Source: Pseudomonas lini
GTDB lineage: Bacteria > Pseudomonadota > Gammaproteobacteria > Pseudomonadales > Pseudomonadaceae
Direction of reading: 5' to 3'
NCBI RefSeq assembly: GCF_001042905.1
Contig: NZ_JYLB01000009.1
Span: forward strand, 124,001-188,000
DNA: 64,000 bases
Part shown: positions 61,971 through 64,000 of the stretch, piece after piece
How positions within the stretch are numbered: position 1 is the first letter of the stretch
How the letters are laid out: every line of letters begins with the position of its first letter
Translations under genes and position numbers: made by a program
The notes under the pieces: model-generated
The model's input: the letters and a program-made list of their open reading frames with translations, nothing else
Told to the model about the DNA's origin: nothing
The model's database searches: none

Positions 61971-63272
61971 TCAGAAACCCTTCAATTCCCGCACAACCTC
62001 GCTGAACCCCGGCCGCGCCAGCACATCCGGCTGACAGCAGCGCTGCTGCAACGCCCCTAACGACTCACGCCCTTCATCGCTCAACCCCGAGTCGATCCGA
62101 TCCAGCAATTCCCCCAGCAGCACCCCGAATGCCCGCACCTCGATCCGTTGCAGTGCGCGGCTTTCAAGGCTGTCCGAAGTGGCATGGAAAGACGCCGCGC
62201 CAAAGTCGCCCAACAGGCAATCACCGTCCTCGTTCCACATGATGTTGTGACCATAGAGATCACCGTGAGTGATGCCTTGGCGGTGCAAATGTTCAGCCAC
62301 TGAAGCAATGCCACTGGCGATGCGCAGCGCCACGCCGGCGCTGAACCAGGTGTCATCGGCGTAGACGTCGCGGGTGCAGGACGCCAGGCTAGGCAGCCCG
62401 GCCAGGTTGCGGTAACTCGGATCGATCAGTTGCATCACCAGCCCGGCCTGCGCTTGCGGATGACCGACAATCCGCCCTTCGACCCGGATCAGATTGGGAT
62501 GGATGCCGGCGGTGATGCAGGCGTTCATTTCGTGCAGCGGCGAGCCATCGCTGGTCATTTCGCCTTTATAGAGTTTTACCGCGACCTGTTTCGTCTGCTC
62601 CCACAAACCCTGATGAATAACCCCCGACGCGCCTTCGCCGAGTTTTTTCTCCAGGCTCAGTTGGGGCCAGGGAATACTCGCGGTGGCTTCGAGTGCGGCG
62701 GCATCGGCTTCGGTTTCCAGCGGGTTACCGGCGTACGCCAGCCAGGTCAGGCTCGGCAGGGTCAGCAGCCACTCGGGAAGCTCGGTGAGCTGATTGGCGG
62801 CGATGCGGATCAGTTCGAGTCGATGGCAGTGCTCCAGGCTTTCGGGCAAATGCTGTAACTGGTTGCCGGCGAGCATGAGCTTTTGCAGATGCGGGCGTTC
62901 ACCCAGTTCGGTCGGCAGTTCCGTGAGGCGGTTGTCGGTCAGGATCAGCCAACGCAACAGCGGTGGCAGGGCGCCGCCCGGCACGTTTTCGATGGCGTTG
63001 GCCTTGAAGCCGATCATCGTCAGCGCGGTGCACTGGCCAAGGCAAGCGGGCAGTTCGGTGAACTGATTGTCCGAGCAGAACAGCACGCGCAAACGGGTCA
63101 GGCGGTGCAGGTCGTCCGGCAGGCTGCGCAAGGCGTTGCCGCTGAGGTTGAGCACTTCCAGCGAGTCGGCCAGGTCGAAGATTTCCCGGGGGAACTCGGT
63201 CAGGCCGCAGGACAGATCCAGGCGGGTGATGCCCGACAGTTGGCCGGCGCGCAGTTGTGCGAGGGTATCCAT
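61971..63272 (-). CDS. leucine-rich-repeat protein kinase
   Basis: 433 residues. Seven LRR units of the L-x-x-L-x-x-N-x-L-x-x-L-P form span about 17-185. A eukaryote-like Ser/Thr kinase domain follows: G-loop GEGASG at 212-217, K233 (VAVKLYK), candidate alphaC E248, catalytic HGDLYGHN with D338 and N343, and DFG at 356-358. All catalytic residues are present, so it is probably active. Target unknown. No partner phosphatase is adjacent. Confidence 0.9.
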   Translation of the reverse strand: MDTLAQLRAGQLSGITRLDLSCGLTEFPREIFDLADSLEVLNLSGNALRSLPDDLHRLTRLRVLFCSDNQFTELPACLGQCTALTMIGFKANAIENVPGGALPPLLRWLILTDNRLTELPTELGERPHLQKLMLAGNQLQHLPESLEHCHRLELIRIAANQLTELPEWLLTLPSLTWLAYAGNPLETEADAAALEATASIPWPQLSLEKKLGEGASGVIHQGLWEQTKQVAVKLYKGEMTSDGSPLHEMNACITAGIHPNLIRVEGRIVGHPQAQAGLVMQLIDPSYRNLAGLPSLASCTRDVYADDTWFSAGVALRIASGIASVAEHLHRQGITHGDLYGHNIMWNEDGDCLLGDFGAASFHATSDSLESRALQRIEVRAFGVLLGELLDRIDSGLSDEGRESLGALQQRCCQPDVLARPGFSEVVRELKGF

Positions 63273-63347
63273 GGGCAGGTTTCGCTATTGATCAGGAGGA
63301 GGGCGTGAGGGCCAGGAAATGGGCGACATGATAGCGGGAAAGTCGGG

Positions 63348-63490
63348 CTTGCCCTAAAGGCCTGTAAGTCAAGACGCAGAACCTGTGGGAGCGTGGCTTG
63401 CCCGCGAAGAATGCACCTCGGTTTTTCAGGTATTACGCGTCGTCGTTCTTCGCGGGCAAGCCACGCTCCCACAGGATTATCGTCGCTCAA
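63348..63490. repeat. REPIN-type repeat with conserved flanks, copy 5 (loop inverted)
   Basis: Flanks in reverse orientation (CTTGCCCTAAAGGCCTGTAA, GTCAAGACGCAGAACC on the left; GATTATCGTCGCTCAA on the right). The loop GCACCTCGGTTTTTCAGGTA is in forward orientation as in copies 1, 2 and 4. Arms at 63385-63411 and about 63446-63472. A partial GCGATCTTTTGATC repeat follows at about 63502-63515. Confidence 0.85.
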
Positions 63491-63521
63491 ATTTCTAGCT
63501 GCGATCTTTTGATCTTCAAGG

Positions 63522-64000
63522 TTAGCGCTCGATACTGCGATTCCACCGGGCATTCCACGCCGGGCGCTGTTCGTTGACCTGATCCCAGTCGATGGCGATC
63601 GCGGTCGTCAGGTACTGCTTCATCGCCTCGACCTGACCGCGGGTCTTGTCGGTGGTTGGCGTATTCGGGTTGGATGGAATCTGATCGCCGTCTTCCAGCG
63701 CGGCGGCTTGCGCTTCGGGCGTCAGCAGGAAGGCGGCGAGTTTCTGCGCCAGTTCCGGTTGGGTGTTGTTGGCGATGGCGCATTCGGCGACGTTGAGCAC
63801 CACGGAGCCTTCCTTCGGCTGCGCATATTCCACCGGCATGCCCTTGAGTTTCAGCGCGGTGACCTGGGTCGGCGTCAGCGGGAACAGCGCCGCTTCGTCG
63901 GTCTGGAGCATTTCGGAAATCTTCGCTGAACTTGGAATGTACTCCAGCACGTTACGCCCGACGGTGTTCGGCCAAGCCTTGAACCCTGGTTCGACATCGG
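63522..64000 (-). CDS. ABC transporter substrate-binding protein, C-terminal part (runs off window end)
   Basis: The visible 158 residues (ending NEQRPAWNARWNRSIER) are the C-terminal lobe of a family-1 extracellular solute-binding protein of the PotD-like/iron-type fold: VEPGFKAWPNTVGRNVLEYI, LTPTQVTALKLKGMPVEYAQ, then AFLLTPEAQAAALEDGDQIP. The N-terminus and signal peptide lie beyond the window. Substrate uncertain: polyamine, iron or organophosphonate. A phosphonate role would fit the neighbourhood only weakly, since the nearest phosphonate gene is 4 kb away. Confidence 0.75.
   Translation of the reverse strand, partial: DVEPGFKAWPNTVGRNVLEYIPSSAKISEMLQTDEAALFPLTPTQVTALKLKGMPVEYAQPKEGSVVLNVAECAIANNTQPELAQKLAAFLLTPEAQAAALEDGDQIPSNPNTPTTDKTRGQVEAMKQYLTTAIAIDWDQVNEQRPAWNARWNRSIER

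Noticed and set aside
204..63490. Possible CRISPR array from recurring about 28-bp repeats
   Set aside because: Repeats occur as scattered inverted pairs, not as regularly spaced direct repeats, and no cas genes are present.

Overview
This window looks like chromosome from a Pseudomonas of the fluorescens group. The evidence is the high-GC coding sequence, the tRNA(Arg-His-Leu-His)-tig-clpP-clpX-lon-hupB-ppiD block in its usual order, the divergent ampC/ampR pair, a DNA polymerase II gene, and many REP/REPIN-type inverted repeats with the characteristic GGGAGCGTGGCTTGCCCGCG-like arms. I see no prophage, insertion sequence, integron, rRNA or CRISPR array.

Layout. 0-5.4 kb: the start of a CBS-domain gene (cut by the window edge), DNA polymerase II, a DUF1810 protein, an aldo/keto reductase and a secreted aldose 1-epimerase. 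5.6-12.7 kb: a lipoprotein, a TauE/SafE permease, an erythromycin-esterase-like protein, a VOC protein, a DUF4174 protein, then class C beta-lactamase with divergent AmpR. 12.8-16.6 kb: glucarate catabolism (gudD, gudP) with a divergent FadR-type GntR regulator. 16.7-34.8 kb: mixed housekeeping and accessory genes (EamA exporter, several LysR regulators, U32 tRNA-hydroxylation protease TrhP, AI-2E-family permease, shikimate dehydrogenase-like protein, SstT, MFS, NhaR-like, TerC, a degenerate C39 peptidase, small Asp/Pro-rich proteins, PBP7, FolD). 34.9-45 kb: four tRNAs and the proteostasis block. 45.8-52.2 kb: a 28-residue ORF, an AraC regulator with a nitrilase-fold protein lacking two catalytic residues, FadH, a D-cysteine desulfhydrase/ACC-deaminase-like enzyme and cytochrome b561. 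52.4-59.5 kb: a 2-aminoethylphosphonate (AEP) locus: phnX, phnW, two LysR regulators, an OPA-type MFS permease and an FAD amine oxidoreductase. 59.5-64 kb: a short orphan VgrG-like protein, a second-type YebC protein, an LRR-protein kinase fusion, and the C-terminal part of an ABC substrate-binding protein.

How the genes work together. The tig-clpPX-lon-hupB-ppiD block supplies folding, proteolysis, nucleoid and envelope quality control. GudP imports glucarate and GudD dehydrates it; a TTGTCATACAA operator lies in their divergent control region, and a very similar TAGTCATACTA site lies upstream of the aldose 1-epimerase gene. At the phosphonate locus PhnW and PhnX turn AEP into phosphonoacetaldehyde and then acetaldehyde plus phosphate; the nearby permease and FAD enzyme probably widen uptake and substrate range, for example to N-methylated AEP.

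The strongest non-genic signal is the repeats. Every convergent gene gap longer than about 70 bp carries at least one REP hairpin. One repeat family has conserved flanks outside the hairpin, and in one copy the loop is inverted relative to those flanks.
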